Shown here: in pieces, positions 45,465 through 55,683 of the stretch
Numbering within the stretch: the stretch's first letter is position 1
How the letters are laid out: every line of letters starts with the position of its first letter
Assembly: GCF_027913215.1 (NCBI RefSeq)
Contig: NZ_CP115784.1
Span: 2,170,001-2,234,000, forward strand
Length of the DNA stretch: 64,000 nt
Reading direction: 5' to 3'
Source of the DNA: Paracoccus aerodenitrificans
GTDB lineage: Bacteria > Pseudomonadota > Alphaproteobacteria > Rhodobacterales > Rhodobacteraceae
Notes under the pieces: model-generated
Told to the model about the DNA's origin: nothing
Databases searched by the model: none
What the model saw: only the letters and a program-made list of their open reading frames with translations
Position numbers and translations under genes: made by a program

Positions 45465-46166
45465 TTACTGAGCGGAAACCGCATCAGCGATATCGATGGT
45501 CACGCCCGGACCCATTGTCGAACTGATCGAAACCTTCTTGACATAGGTGCCCTTTGCGCCAGTCGGTTTGGCGCGGTTCACCGCCTCAATGAAGGCGCGG
45601 ACGTTCTGGGCGATCTTGTCGGCGTCGAAGCTGACTTTGCCGATACCGGCATGAACAACTCCGGCCTTCTCGGCCTTGAACTGAACCTCACCGCCCTTGG
45701 CGGCGGCGACGGCCTGCGCGACATCCATCGTCACGGTGCCGACTTTCGGGTTCGGCATCAGGTTGCGAGGACCCAGAACCTTACCGAGACGACCAACCAG
45801 AGGCATCATATCCGGGGTCGCAATGACGCGATCAAAGTCGATCTTGCCGCCCTGAATGGATTCTACCAGATCTTCCGCACCGACAACTTCAGCACCGGCC
45901 TCTTTGGCTTCATCAGCCTTGGGACCACGCGCGAAAACCGCAACGCGAACGTCTTTGCCGGTACCGGCGGGCAGTTGCACCACACCGCGGACCATTTGGT
46001 CCGCATGGCGCGGGTCGACGCCCAGATTCATCGCGATCTCGACGCTTTCATCGAATTTGGCCGAGGCGTTATCCTTGACCAGCTTGACCGCATCCGCGAC
46101 GGACAGGTTCGACTTGCCTTCGAAGGCAGCGCGGGCAGCGGCTTTTTTCTTTGCAATCTTTGCCAT
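45465..46166 (-). CDS. rplA: Ribosomal protein uL1
   Basis: A 233-residue protein of the L1 stalk. It starts [17 protein letters not shown]. The family motif is [23 protein letters not shown], and the C-terminal half reads [20 protein letters not shown]. The gap from rplK is 3 bp, so the two are translated together; in other bacteria L1 represses this pair. Confidence 0.99.
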   Translation of the reverse strand: MAKIAKKKAAARAAFEGKSNLSVADAVKLVKDNASAKFDESVEIAMNLGVDPRHADQMVRGVVQLPAGTGKDVRVAVFARGPKADEAKEAGAEVVGAEDLVESIQGGKIDFDRVIATPDMMPLVGRLGKVLGPRNLMPNPKVGTVTMDVAQAVAAAKGGEVQFKAEKAGVVHAGIGKVSFDADKIAQNVRAFIEAVNRAKPTGAKGTYVKKVSISSTMGPGVTIDIADAVSAQ

Positions 46167-46169
46167 GGC

Positions 46170-46622
46170 TCAGCCCTTTACCTCAATGCCGATGGAACGG
46201 GCCGAACCGGCGATGATTTTCATCGCTTCCTCGACACTGTTCGCCGACAGGTCCTTCATCTTGACTTCAGCGATCTCACGCACCTGCTTGGTGGTTACCG
46301 AACCGGCAGTCGCGCGACCGGGCTTTTCCGAACCCTTGGCGCGGTTGCGCTTGCCCTGAGGCTTCAGACCGGCAGCCTGCTTCAGCAGGAAGGATGCCGG
46401 AGGGGTCTTGGTTTCGAAGGTGAAGGATTTGTCCTGATAATAGGTGATAACCACCGGAACAGGCGCACCCTTCTGCATTTCCTGCGTCTTGGCGTTGAAC
46501 GCCTTGCAGAACTCCATGATATTTATGCCGCGCTGACCCAGAGCCGGGCCGACGGGCGGGGACGGGTTGGCTTCGCCCGCCTTGATTTGCAGCTTGAGCT
46601 GCCCAACAACTTTCTTGGCCAT
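46170..46622 (-). CDS. rplK: Ribosomal protein uL11
   Basis: A 150-residue protein of the GTPase-associated centre. It begins [32 protein letters not shown]. The 23S-binding C-terminal part contains [23 protein letters not shown] and the terminal [10 protein letters not shown]. It has the expected length with a short C-terminal extension, and lies between nusG and rplA. Confidence 0.99.
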   Translation of the reverse strand: MAKKVVGQLKLQIKAGEANPSPPVGPALGQRGINIMEFCKAFNAKTQEMQKGAPVPVVITYYQDKSFTFETKTPPASFLLKQAAGLKPQGKRNRAKGSEKPGRATAGSVTTKQVREIAEVKMKDLSANSVEEAMKIIAGSARSIGIEVKG

Positions 46623-46709
46623 CTGGCCTCTCCTTTTTCATCGCGCCCCGCCCCTGATTGGGCTGATCGGGCAGATATAGCGGTGCGGCTTTCGCCTCCC
46701 GCGCTTGCA

Positions 46710-47249
46710 TCACGCGGTCTTGGCGACCTGCGTGAATTCCAGTTCGACCGGCGTCGGCCGGCCAAAAATCGACACCGTGACCTTGATCCGGGCCGCAGCA
46801 TCGTCGACCTCTTCGACGGTGCCCGAGAAACCCTCGAACGGACCGTCGGTCACATTCACCGTCTCGCCCACATCGAAGCGGATCAGATTGCGCGGCGCGA
46901 CCTCTGCCCCGCCCTCACCGGTGCGGTGCAGGATCAGGTTCACCTCATCGTCGCGCATCGGCGACGGCTTGCCCTGCTGGCCGAGAAAGCCGGTCACACG
47001 GTTGATCGAGTTGACCAGATGATAGGTCCGCTCATTCATCTCCATATGCACCAGCACATAACCCGGCATGAAGCGGCGCTCCGAGGTCACTTTCTTGCCC
47101 CGGCGAACCTCAATGACTTCTTCGGTCGGAACCACCACGTCGTCGATTTCATCTTCCATCGACTTTTCGGCAATGCCCTGGCGAATCGCCTCTGCGACCT
47201 TCTTTTCGAAGTTCGACAGGACGCTGACCGAATACCAACGCTTAGCCAT
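46710..47249 (-). CDS. nusG: Transcription termination/antitermination factor NusG
   Basis: A 179-residue protein that binds RNA polymerase and couples transcription with Rho or ribosomes. The NGN domain reads KRWYSVSVLSNFEKKVAEAI...VLVHMEMNERTYHLVNSINRVTGFLG, and the C-terminal KOW motif VNVTDGPFEGFSGTVEEVD...VSIFGRPTPVELEF. It lies between secE and rplK, as in most bacteria. Confidence 0.98.
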   Translation of the reverse strand: MAKRWYSVSVLSNFEKKVAEAIRQGIAEKSMEDEIDDVVVPTEEVIEVRRGKKVTSERRFMPGYVLVHMEMNERTYHLVNSINRVTGFLGQQGKPSPMRDDEVNLILHRTGEGGAEVAPRNLIRFDVGETVNVTDGPFEGFSGTVEEVDDAAARIKVTVSIFGRPTPVELEFTQVAKTA

Positions 47250-47402
47250 GTTTCGACCGACCTCTGCTCGTCAGTGGGACAGCATGCCGTCCCTGAATTT
47301 CGTTCAGCCCGAAAAATGAAACCGGCGCACACCGAATCGTGCACGCCGACTGTCGGGCAGGTCGAGCGGACATACAGCCGCCCGTTTGCTAATGCAACCC
47401 TG

Positions 47403-47594
47403 TCAGGAGACCGCGCCAAGCAGCCATGTCAGGCCAAAGCGTATCCCCAGATCGACCAGAAAGAAGAACAAGGCGGCCAGTGACGACAGGATCAGAACCA
47501 TGATGGTGGTGGTCACCACCTCGCGCCGGCCGGGCCATGTGATCTTGGCGGCTTCAGCACGGACCTGAGACAGAAACTGAACGGGGTTGGCCAT
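47403..47594 (-). CDS. secE: Preprotein translocase subunit SecE
   Basis: A 63-residue single-spanning stabiliser of the SecYEG channel. The start MANPVQFLSQVRAEAAKITWPGRREVVTTT carries the conserved amphipathic helix with K-x-x-W-P, followed by one hydrophobic segment (about residues 31-58). The ATG at 47594 is the family start. It is followed by nusG after 153 bp. Confidence 0.97.
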   Translation of the reverse strand: MANPVQFLSQVRAEAAKITWPGRREVVTTTIMVLILSSLAALFFFLVDLGIRFGLTWLLGAVS

Positions 47595-47650
47595 GATGTT
47601 CCTCGTGTTGCAGCGGCCCAGATAACCCGGTCGAACGCGGTTTTCAAGCG

Positions 47651-48553
47651 TCAAGCGGGCTGGCTGTCCTCTGGGATATGCGTCGGGTCCAGAAACGTCA
47701 CCCGGTCCAGCTGCGCCATCTTCAGGATATCCTGCGCATAGGCATCCCGGCTGCGACGATGAACCAATTGCGGAAGCAATCGCATCTGCGGCACGCCCTG
47801 CTTGCGCGGATGGGCAGTCCTCGCCTGCTGCAAAAGCTGCCTGACCGGCGTTTTCGTGTCTTCCAGCGCAGTTTTCACCAGCATGTCATAAGCCTGCTGA
47901 GAAATCCCGCCATTATGCCATCCCATCCGCGGGACGATGCCCGCAAGATCCGGCCCGATCATCGCTTCCAGAATATGCGGACGCAGCCGCTCATGATCCT
48001 CATAGCGCCAGAATACCACTCTGGAAACGAGATCATTTTCAAGCAGACGCATCGCAAGCTCTGTCCACGAAAGACGTTGAACCGTCGCATTGCGAAGATA
48101 GCCGTCCAGATCGGCAAGCATCCCGGTTCTCAATTGCTGACCATAAGCAGAGGTCACGAAATCCGCCGGGTCGCGCACCGCCATGAACAGCTCGACTTCG
48201 GGACTCCCCATAAGTTCCAGCAATTCGGCAAGCTGCTCTGTCGCGAGAGGGTAAAGCCGCCCGTCATCACTGAAAAGCGATGTTCTGTGCGTCGTTCCAA
48301 TGATGTTTTCTTCCGACAGAAGATGAACCTCATGCCCGGACAGCCAGTTTTGCAGCGCCGAGGAGCATGCGCCTTTCAGATCTTCCGATCCCTCACGCAA
48401 GGCGGCATGCAGTTGAAACCGCTCATCACGCAGATCCCTTGGTCCTAGATAACCTGTCCCTGCCTCGGACAGCTTCGCCGAAACCCGCCGAAGCGAATAT
48501 TGCAGCTCTGTCGTGGCTGTTTTGTGTACGCCGATATGGATGCGGATAGTCAT
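47651..48553 (-). CDS. Sulfotransferase-like protein
   Basis: A 300-residue protein that opens IHIGVHKTATTELQ (residues about 5-18), the 5'-phosphosulfate loop of PAPS-dependent sulfotransferases. The later segment VELFMAVRDPADFVTSAYGQQL fits the 3'-phosphate loop (Arg-Asp-Pro). Ser/Arg residues are as in the family. The acceptor is unknown; carbohydrate or lipid targets are usual. It lies between tRNA-Trp and secE, where the cluster normally has nothing or a short gap. Orientation is the same as the cluster; whether it has its own promoter cannot be seen. Confidence 0.8.
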   Translation of the reverse strand: MTIRIHIGVHKTATTELQYSLRRVSAKLSEAGTGYLGPRDLRDERFQLHAALREGSEDLKGACSSALQNWLSGHEVHLLSEENIIGTTHRTSLFSDDGRLYPLATEQLAELLELMGSPEVELFMAVRDPADFVTSAYGQQLRTGMLADLDGYLRNATVQRLSWTELAMRLLENDLVSRVVFWRYEDHERLRPHILEAMIGPDLAGIVPRMGWHNGGISQQAYDMLVKTALEDTKTPVRQLLQQARTAHPRKQGVPQMRLLPQLVHRRSRDAYAQDILKMAQLDRVTFLDPTHIPEDSQPA

Positions 48554-48594
48554 GCTCAGACGTGCGTCGGTTCCGGTTCACGTTTGACGGCGGC

Positions 48595-48670
48595 TGGCAG
48601 GGGCAGAGGGACTCGAACCCACGACCCTCGGTTTTGGAGACCGATGCTCTACCAACTGAGCTATACCCCT
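48595..48670 (-). tRNA. tRNA-Trp (anticodon CCA)
   Basis: Minus-strand cloverleaf. The acceptor is AGGGGTA with TGCCCCT, the anticodon arm CGGTCTCCAAAACCG gives CCA, the T-arm contains GGGTTCGAGTCCC, and a CCA tail is encoded. It is the tRNA that commonly sits between tuf and secE. Confidence 0.95.
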
Positions 48671-48760
48671 AAGCCGCGCGCCTGATTAGTGCGGAAAACC
48701 GAACTGCGCAAGTGGAAAGCCGCCGGTTTCTGAAATGCCGCAGCCCGCAACCGATCGGCA

Positions 48761-50644
48761 TCAGCGCTCGGCGACAAAATCAGTATCCTGCGGCTCTTCA
48801 TCTTCGGTGACAAGGAACCCACCCGACTGACGCGCCCAGAGACCGGCATATATCCCGCCGCGCTTCAGCAGATCGGCATGGGTCCCCTCTTCGACGATGC
48901 GCCCCTTATCCATGACGACCAGCCGATTCATCGCAGCAATGGTCGACAGGCGATGCGCAATCGCAATCACGGTCTTCCCCTGCATCAGCACATCAAGCCG
49001 CGACTGAATCGCCGCCTCAGCCTCGCTGTCCAGGGCCGAGGTCGCCTCATCCAGCACAAGAATCGGCGCATCTTTCAGAGCAACCCGCGCAATCGCGATC
49101 CGCTGGCGCTGACCGCCGGACAGCTTCACGCCACGCTCTCCGACATGCGCATCAAGCCCGCGCCGCCCCCGGCTGTCTGAAAGCGTCGGGATGAACTCAT
49201 GCGCTTCCGCCATCCGCGCGGCATCGAGGATCTCGGCCTCGCTCGCGCCGGGCCGACCATAGGCGATATTCTCGCGCACCGACCGATGCAGCAGGCTGCT
49301 ATCCTGCGTCACCACACCGATGGCGGCCCGAAGGCTTTCCTGCGTGACCCCCGAAACATCCTGCCCGTCAATCGTGATCCTGCCGCTTTCCACATCATGA
49401 AAGCGCAGCAACAGATTTATAAGAGTGGATTTTCCTGCACCGGAGCGTCCGATCAGTCCGACCCGCTCACCCGCTGCGATGTTCAGCGTCAGATGATCCA
49501 GCACGGCAAGCGGCCGGTCGACTTCCTCGGCACCATAGCGGAAGGTGACCTGATCGAAGGACACCTCGCCCGGACCGCCGATCAGAGGTTTCGCCCCGGG
49601 ATCGTCCTGCACTGCACGCGGCAGCGCCAGAGAGGCAATCCCGTCCCGCACCGTACCGATATTCTCAAACAGCGCGGCGAATTCCCACATGATCCAGTGC
49701 GACATGTTATTCAAACGCATCGCCAGAGGCACGGCAACGGCAAGCGCTCCGACACTGACAACGCCGCGGGTCCACAGCATCACACCAATACCCGTCACGG
49801 CAGCGACAAGAAATGCGTTCAGAACCGTCAGCAGAATATCCTGCAATGCCGAGAGACGCATCTGGGCATAAACAGTCTGCAAGAAACCGTCCATTCCGCC
49901 ACGCATCCAGGCCTCTTCCCGGTCGGAATGCGAAAACAGCTTTACCGTGGCAATATTGGTATAGCTATCTACGACCTGCCCGGTCATCGCACTGCGTGCA
50001 TCCGCCTGATGCTGGGACACCCGCGCCAACCGCGGCACGATCTGCCATAGCAGGACAGCATAAGCCGCGCCCCAAACCGCAAATGGCAGAGCAAGCCGCC
50101 AATCCTGACTGGCCGCGACAACCACGGCGCCCAGAAAGACGACAAGCACGTAAACGGCGACATCCATCATCTTCATCGCCACTTCGCGCACGGCAAGAGC
50201 CGTCTGCATCAGCCTCTGCGCAATGCGTCCGGCAAACTCATCCTGAAAATAGCCGACCGACTGGCGCAGCAGATAGCGATGCGCCTGCCAGCGGATACGC
50301 TGCGGAAAATTACCCAGCAAAGTCTGATGCATGATCATGCTTGTGATCGCGTTCAGCGACGGCAACACCACAAGCAGTAACACCCCCATGAAGGCCAGCC
50401 GTTTCCCCTCGACCTGCCAGAACTGATCAGCAGGCGTATCCGACAGCCGGTTGACCAGATCGCCAAGATAACCGAACAGCGCCACCTCGATCACCGCGAT
50501 CAGAGCCGATCCCAGTGACAGCAGCAAAAGCCAGGGCAGCGCACCGCGTGAATAATGAAGCAGGAACCGCCAGAAACCGCGTGGAGGCATCTGCGGATGA
50601 TCATCGGGATAGGGATTAAGCCGACGTTCAAACCAGCTGAACAT
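48761..50644 (-). CDS. ABC transporter, fused permease and ATP-binding protein
   Basis: A 627-residue half-transporter exporter of the MsbA/multidrug type. Six membrane helices (about residues 35-315) are followed by an ATPase domain: Walker A GLIGRSGAGKST, Q-loop VTQDSSLLHRSV, signature KLSGGQRQRIAIAR, Walker B ILVLDEATSALDS and switch His in IAIAHRLST. It should work as a homodimer or with a partner elsewhere. The substrate is unknown; lipids, drugs and peptides are all possible. It is the neighbour of tRNA-Trp on one side and divergent from the DUF892 gene on the other. Confidence 0.92.
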   Translation of the reverse strand: MFSWFERRLNPYPDDHPQMPPRGFWRFLLHYSRGALPWLLLLSLGSALIAVIEVALFGYLGDLVNRLSDTPADQFWQVEGKRLAFMGVLLLVVLPSLNAITSMIMHQTLLGNFPQRIRWQAHRYLLRQSVGYFQDEFAGRIAQRLMQTALAVREVAMKMMDVAVYVLVVFLGAVVVAASQDWRLALPFAVWGAAYAVLLWQIVPRLARVSQHQADARSAMTGQVVDSYTNIATVKLFSHSDREEAWMRGGMDGFLQTVYAQMRLSALQDILLTVLNAFLVAAVTGIGVMLWTRGVVSVGALAVAVPLAMRLNNMSHWIMWEFAALFENIGTVRDGIASLALPRAVQDDPGAKPLIGGPGEVSFDQVTFRYGAEEVDRPLAVLDHLTLNIAAGERVGLIGRSGAGKSTLINLLLRFHDVESGRITIDGQDVSGVTQESLRAAIGVVTQDSSLLHRSVRENIAYGRPGASEAEILDAARMAEAHEFIPTLSDSRGRRGLDAHVGERGVKLSGGQRQRIAIARVALKDAPILVLDEATSALDSEAEAAIQSRLDVLMQGKTVIAIAHRLSTIAAMNRLVVMDKGRIVEEGTHADLLKRGGIYAGLWARQSGGFLVTEDEEPQDTDFVAER

Positions 50645-50763
50645 GTCGATTTACCTTCTCAATCTTTCAGCAAGGTGAGCGCAAAAGGATCAGGTCACCC
50701 AAACACCACGCGAAGTCAAGCTCGGCTGGTATCGCTTTCAGAATTGATCTTTGCTGCATCGAT

Positions 50764-50789
50764 GGAACATCGCCGGAAAACGGCGCGTT
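50764..50789 (+). promoter_or_regulatory. EcfG-type promoter of the DUF892 gene
   Basis: GGAAC (50764-50768), 17 bp, CGTT (50786-50789), 63 nt before the start codon. This is the consensus of the alphaproteobacterial general stress sigma factor (GGAAC-N16/17-CGTT). Confidence 0.65.
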
Positions 50790-50852
50790 GCTCTGCCGAC
50801 GGGCGTCATGCCCGGATTGAACGCAAGATGTCACGCGACAAGGAGAGCAATC

Positions 50853-51350
50853 ATGGCCATCAAGAACCTCAAGGACCTCTATCTCGACCAGCTTCGCGAT
50901 CTTTACTCCGCCTGCAAGCAATCCCTGCCCATTGTCACGGAAATGGGCCGCGCGGCGAAATCCAGTGAATTATCCGAGGCGCTGATCTCGGGAAATCAGG
51001 GGATCTCGGAAGGGATGGATATTCTGACATCGCTTTGCAACGAACATGGCATCGACCCGACAGGTGAGCATTGCAAGGGCATGGAGGGTCTGGTCACCGA
51101 GGCACGGAAACACGCGCTGGAAACCGAATTCGCCGATGAGGACGCTCAGGATGCCGCGATCATCACCCAATATCAGCGCATGGCCCATTACGCCATCGCC
51201 GGTTATGGCTGCGTCCGCACCTTTGCCAACCGGCTGGGTCTTGATGGCGACGCTGCGCGTTTGCAGGAATGTCTCGACAATACCTGGGAAGGCGACCGCC
51301 ATATGACCAAAATCGCCGAAGGCGGGGTTAACAAAGCCGCAGCCACCTGA
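50853..51350 (+). CDS. Ferritin-like DUF892 (YciE-type) protein
   Basis: A 165-residue four-helix bundle protein. It begins MAIKNLKDLYLDQLRDLYSACKQSL and has the acidic/His pattern of the family (E28-type Glu in helix 1, ETEFADEDAQDAAIITQYQRMAHYAIAGYG in the middle). Relatives are stress-induced, some with a metal centre; iron-storage activity is not shown. An AAGGAG site and the ATG at 50853 set the start; the open frame upstream is not coding. The EcfG-type promoter supports a general stress role. Confidence 0.88.
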   Translation: MAIKNLKDLYLDQLRDLYSACKQSLPIVTEMGRAAKSSELSEALISGNQGISEGMDILTSLCNEHGIDPTGEHCKGMEGLVTEARKHALETEFADEDAQDAAIITQYQRMAHYAIAGYGCVRTFANRLGLDGDAARLQECLDNTWEGDRHMTKIAEGGVNKAAAT

Positions 51351-51808
51351 GCATCTGCTGGCGGTAGCGGCAGAACACTCTAACTCCATGCAGGTACGCG
51401 GCTCCGCGAGCTGTGTGCCTGTTTTCTTTTTGTGCAAGTTTGACCCGTAGCCCTCAGCCCACATCTACTGCCGAGACTAAAGACCATCTTCCGTTATTCC
51501 TGTTGCATGCAACCGTTGACGAAGAGCAGGCCGGATTGAGGAGTTGGGTATCAGCAATCACTGGATCCTGAGAACAAACTCCGCATCGACACATAGTTAA
51601 TATATTTATCCCGAGGTCATCCGCTATATACGGTTCTTGCTAAATGCGGTTCTTTCTAAGGATTGATGCCTCCGCATAGTGGTCAAATTACTCCGGTATA
51701 ATGTTGCAGCGACAATCAATCTGACCGACTGCGCTCCAGAACAACATGCCCGGCACTCGCAGCTCTTTTACACAAATGAACCTTTCTACGAAGTGACAGC
51801 GCCTGCAT
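51351..51808. other. Gene-free interval with AT-rich part
   Basis: Contains a terminator at 51391-51431. From about 51460 to 51800 the sequence is unusually AT-rich for this genome and has no recognisable gene. Confidence 0.5.
51391..51431 (+). terminator. Terminator of the DUF892 gene
   Basis: CAGGTAC pairs with GTGCCTG (one G-T pair), with an inner hairpin, then TTTTCTTTTT. Confidence 0.8.
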
Positions 51809-52222
51809 TTACAGATGCCGGATCTCTGCCGCGGGCTCCCACCACGCATCATTGGCGCCATCGGCAAAAAAGACCGGTGCAGCGATCAGCTCATCTTCCG
51901 GCGCATCATCAAGCGCTGCAACACAGACCTGCAGAAAGCGACCACCCATTTCCGGCGCATCCCCCTCGGTCCACATACGTGTCCCACATTTGGCGCAGAA
52001 GAAATGGTGAATCTCGATTCGGGCATTCTTCTGACGCGGTGTTTCCGAAAGGAATTCACGACCACGTGTCACCCGGAATTTGGCGGGATCAGGCAAACGC
52101 ATATCCCAATAGCGCATCTTTCGGCAAAAGCGGCAATTACAGCGCAGCGTCCCATCGGACAAATCTCCGCCGGCTTCGAAAGCAACCGCACCGCAGAAGC
52201 ATGACCCGTGATAGGTTGTCAT
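51809..52222 (-). CDS. GFA family protein (glutathione-dependent formaldehyde-activating type)
   Basis: A 137-residue zinc protein of the CENP-V/GFA fold. The zinc-binding Cys pairs are visible: GSCFCGAVAF, RCNCRFCRKM and HFFCAKCGTRMW. Family members include an enzyme that speeds the reaction of formaldehyde with glutathione, but most have unknown substrates. GGAGA lies before the ATG at 52222, giving the usual length; the longer frame has no site. Confidence 0.88.
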   Translation of the reverse strand: MTTYHGSCFCGAVAFEAGGDLSDGTLRCNCRFCRKMRYWDMRLPDPAKFRVTRGREFLSETPRQKNARIEIHHFFCAKCGTRMWTEGDAPEMGGRFLQVCVAALDDAPEDELIAAPVFFADGANDAWWEPAAEIRHL

Positions 52223-52774
52223 CAGAGTTCTCCCCATTGAGTATCGGATGGCTGAAGCGTCGATGAGCTGCGATTGATAGCAGGATCGCCGGGCGTGGCA
52301 TCGACAAAGTGTCCGGCAAAAATCATGCTGGAGACTCTCGTCGCAGATAAGACCGATCTGGTTCTGAACGTCGTCTTACCCGAGCCACAACATAACCACG
52401 CAGCATGAACCTCAACCCCAACACCCTCACCCTCAACGACACAGCCTGCCATAACCTTCTCATAACCCGATTCATATCGCAACTTCAGGTAGTTGTAGAG
52501 GCGGGAAGTGAAAACATCGTAAACGCCGCTATAGCAGCCGAATCTGGCGCGGAGTCTTTCACGGGTTTCTCTCCGATGCATCGCGGATGAACCCATCACC
52601 TTCCTTCACGACCGGGCTCCGACTGACATCACAACCCGTCCAATACGCACCCTCAGCGACCCTCACAGCATTCTAAAAACCAAAGCAATCAGCCAGACTC
52701 CACTGAAAAAGCCCGCCCCTTTCGGGACGGGCCTTTCTCTTTGCTCAGGCAGGGTCAACCCCCACCCTCGATCA
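52223..52774. other. Gene-free interval before tuf
   Basis: Contains the tuf terminator (52706-52735). A minus-strand frame of 125 codons (52222-52599) overlaps the start of the GFA gene and has no recognisable motif; not called. Confidence 0.5.
52706..52735 (-). terminator. Terminator of tuf
   Basis: On the minus strand a stem GCCCGTCCC / GGGGCGGGC with a GAAA loop is followed by TTTTT, about 40 nt after the stop. Confidence 0.88.
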
Positions 52775-53950
<1,176 letters not shown>

Positions 53951-54074
53951 TGAGGCCTCCTTGATCGGGGCAGATGGCGGTCCGTTCCCCGGTTTTTGTA
54001 TCGGACGCGGAGATAAAAGCTGAATCGGGAAAAATCAAGTCCGCACGGATCGCCGGGCATTCTGTCAGCAGCGC

Positions 54075-54099
54075 GGAACCCCGCGCGGCAAATCGCGTT
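54075..54099 (+). promoter_or_regulatory. EcfG-type promoter of the TerB/DUF533 gene
   Basis: GGAAC (54075-54079), 16 bp, CGTT (54096-54099), 60 nt before the start codon. Confidence 0.65.
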
Positions 54100-54159
54100 A
54101 CTTTTCCGTATCATGCTGCAGGCGCAGCCCGCAGTATCTGTCTCAACTGGAGGACCGAG

Positions 54160-55017
54160 ATGAGTCTCATGAAAACACTTGCCCGCATCGCTGGCGGCGT
54201 GATTTTGGCCAAGGGCCTGAGTTCCGCAATGAAGGGCAGTGACCGGAGCCGGTCGGGAAGCGCGACACGCCGGTCGGGCGGCGGGCTGCTTGACCAGCTT
54301 CAGCGCAGTACGCAATCCGGATCGTCCGGCAGCCTTGGCGGCTTGCTGGGTGGGCTGCTCGGCGGCAATTCGGGCGGTACAGCCGGTTCGGGCCGCCGCT
54401 ATGGCGGGCCGAATTCCTCGGGCGCGTCAGGCGGATTGGGCGGTATCCTTGACCAGCTTACCAATACCAACAGTGGCGGAACCCGCCGTGCCGGAAGCCA
54501 GGGCGGCAGCATCGGCGATCTGTTGGGTGGATTGCTTGGCGGCACGGCTGCCGGGTCGCTTGCCAGCAAAGGGGCGCAGGACCGCAACGATGCCTCATTC
54601 GGCGAGTTGCTGAATGACTCGCTGTCCACCGGTCAGGAACCCGAGGTCGCGCCGACCGCAGAACAGAATGCCGTGGCCGGTCTGATGCTGCGTGCGATGA
54701 TCCAGGCGGCGAAGGCCGATGGCCGGATCGATGAGGGCGAAAAAGAGCGCCTGCTTGGCGAGCTCGGCGATCTGGACGAAGATGAGCGCCAGTTCGTCCG
54801 CGAACAGATGGCGGCCCCGGTCGATGCAGAGGCCTTGGCGCGTGACGTTCCGCAAGGGCTTGAGCCGCAGGTTTATCTCATGTCCATCATGGCGATCGAT
54901 TTCGACAGCCAGGAAGAGGCACAATATCTGCACAAGCTGGCTCAGGCGCTTGGCCTTCAGCCGCAAACGGTAAACCAGATCCATGACGAGGTCGGTGTAC
55001 AGAATCTGTACAGCTGA
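54160..55017 (+). CDS. TerB/DUF533 family protein with Gly/Ser-rich low-complexity region
   Basis: A 285-residue protein. The N-terminal MSLMKTLARIAGGVILAKGLSSAMKG is a membrane-leaning helix. A long Gly/Ser/Leu-rich repetitive linker (about residues 30-155, repeated LGGLLGGLLGG) follows. The C-terminal TerB-like domain (about residues 165-285) has acidic, EF-hand-like DGRIDEGEKERLLGELGDLDEDE. DUF533 proteins are of unknown function, often inner-membrane. A GGAGG site precedes the ATG at 54160. The EcfG-type promoter supports stress-linked expression. Confidence 0.85.
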   Translation: MSLMKTLARIAGGVILAKGLSSAMKGSDRSRSGSATRRSGGGLLDQLQRSTQSGSSGSLGGLLGGLLGGNSGGTAGSGRRYGGPNSSGASGGLGGILDQLTNTNSGGTRRAGSQGGSIGDLLGGLLGGTAAGSLASKGAQDRNDASFGELLNDSLSTGQEPEVAPTAEQNAVAGLMLRAMIQAAKADGRIDEGEKERLLGELGDLDEDERQFVREQMAAPVDAEALARDVPQGLEPQVYLMSIMAIDFDSQEEAQYLHKLAQALGLQPQTVNQIHDEVGVQNLYS

Positions 55018-55025
55018 CCCAGATA

Positions 55026-55059
55026 ACGTTTGCCGCCTGCCGATGCGGGCGGCAAACGT
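55026..55059. repeat. Perfect 12-bp inverted repeat downstream of the TerB/DUF533 gene
   Basis: ACGTTTGCCGCC pairs with GGCGGCAAACGT around a 10-nt loop. No T-tract follows on either strand, so it may act as an RNA 3' stabiliser rather than a classic terminator. Confidence 0.7.
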
Positions 55060-55068
55060 CAAGAAAAG

Positions 55069-55082
55069 TTGAGAAGGGTCAA
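55069..55082 (+). promoter_or_regulatory. FNR/Nnr-type box upstream of cytochrome c'
   Basis: TTGA-N6-TCAA at 55069-55082 matches the half-site pattern of CRP/FNR-type regulators such as FnrP and Nnr. A TATATT at 55109 gives a box centre about 42-46 bp upstream of the start point, which fits class II activation. Confidence 0.5.
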
Positions 55083-55225
55083 CGGGCGCTGCGGCAAGAC
55101 ATTCAATTTATATTCATCTAACCTATGCTAGTGTGACCCCGGCGAACAGATCGCAGAACCAGTCTATCAAGGCCAAACCAAGCTGAACCAAAGCCAGACC
55201 AGCCAGATATCAGGACGGATTTACC

Positions 55226-55678
55226 ATGCACAAGCTTATCCTCGCCAGTGCCATCGCTGCCCTTCCCTTCGCTGCCTTCGCGCAGGACGACGATCCGGTC
55301 GCTCAGGCGATCAAGGCGCGTCAGGGTTTCTATACCATGCTCGGCGCCAATATGGGCACACTGGCCGCAATGGCACGCGGCGATGTGGAATATGATGAGG
55401 CGATGGCCGCGCAGGCTGCCGGAAATATCGAGGCGCTGACACAATATTCCCTGCCCATCCACTTCATCGAAGGCAGCTCTAACGCCGATGTCGAGGGCAC
55501 GGATGCGCTTCCCGCCATCTGGGAAAATATGGACGATTTCCGCCAGAAATTCGCCGATCTCGGTGAGGCCGCTTCCGGTGCTGGCGACGCGGTGATGGGC
55601 GGGCAGGAGAATATCGGTCCGGTTCTTGGACAATTGGGCGGGGCCTGCAAAGCCTGCCACGATTCGTATCGCGACTGA
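55226..55678 (+). CDS. Cytochrome c' (periplasmic c-type cytochrome)
   Basis: A 150-residue protein with a signal peptide (residues about 1-19, cleavage after AFA) and a mature four-helix c' domain. The heme attachment motif CKACH is at residues 141-145 near the C-terminus, the position typical of cytochrome c'. Family members bind NO and CO and are thought to protect against NO. The upstream box suggests activation by low oxygen or NO. The cytochrome b561-type gene follows after 5 bp. Confidence 0.92.
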   Translation: MHKLILASAIAALPFAAFAQDDDPVAQAIKARQGFYTMLGANMGTLAAMARGDVEYDEAMAAQAAGNIEALTQYSLPIHFIEGSSNADVEGTDALPAIWENMDDFRQKFADLGEAASGAGDAVMGGQENIGPVLGQLGGACKACHDSYRD

Positions 55679-55683
55679 CAGAG

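Noticed and set aside
52222..52599. A 125-codon minus-strand frame upstream of the GFA gene
   Set aside because: It runs over the GFA ribosome-binding site and start, and has no family-like segments.
55026..55059. The strong inverted repeat after the TerB/DUF533 gene as a classic terminator
   Set aside because: No T-tract follows on either strand, so it is reported only as an inverted repeat.
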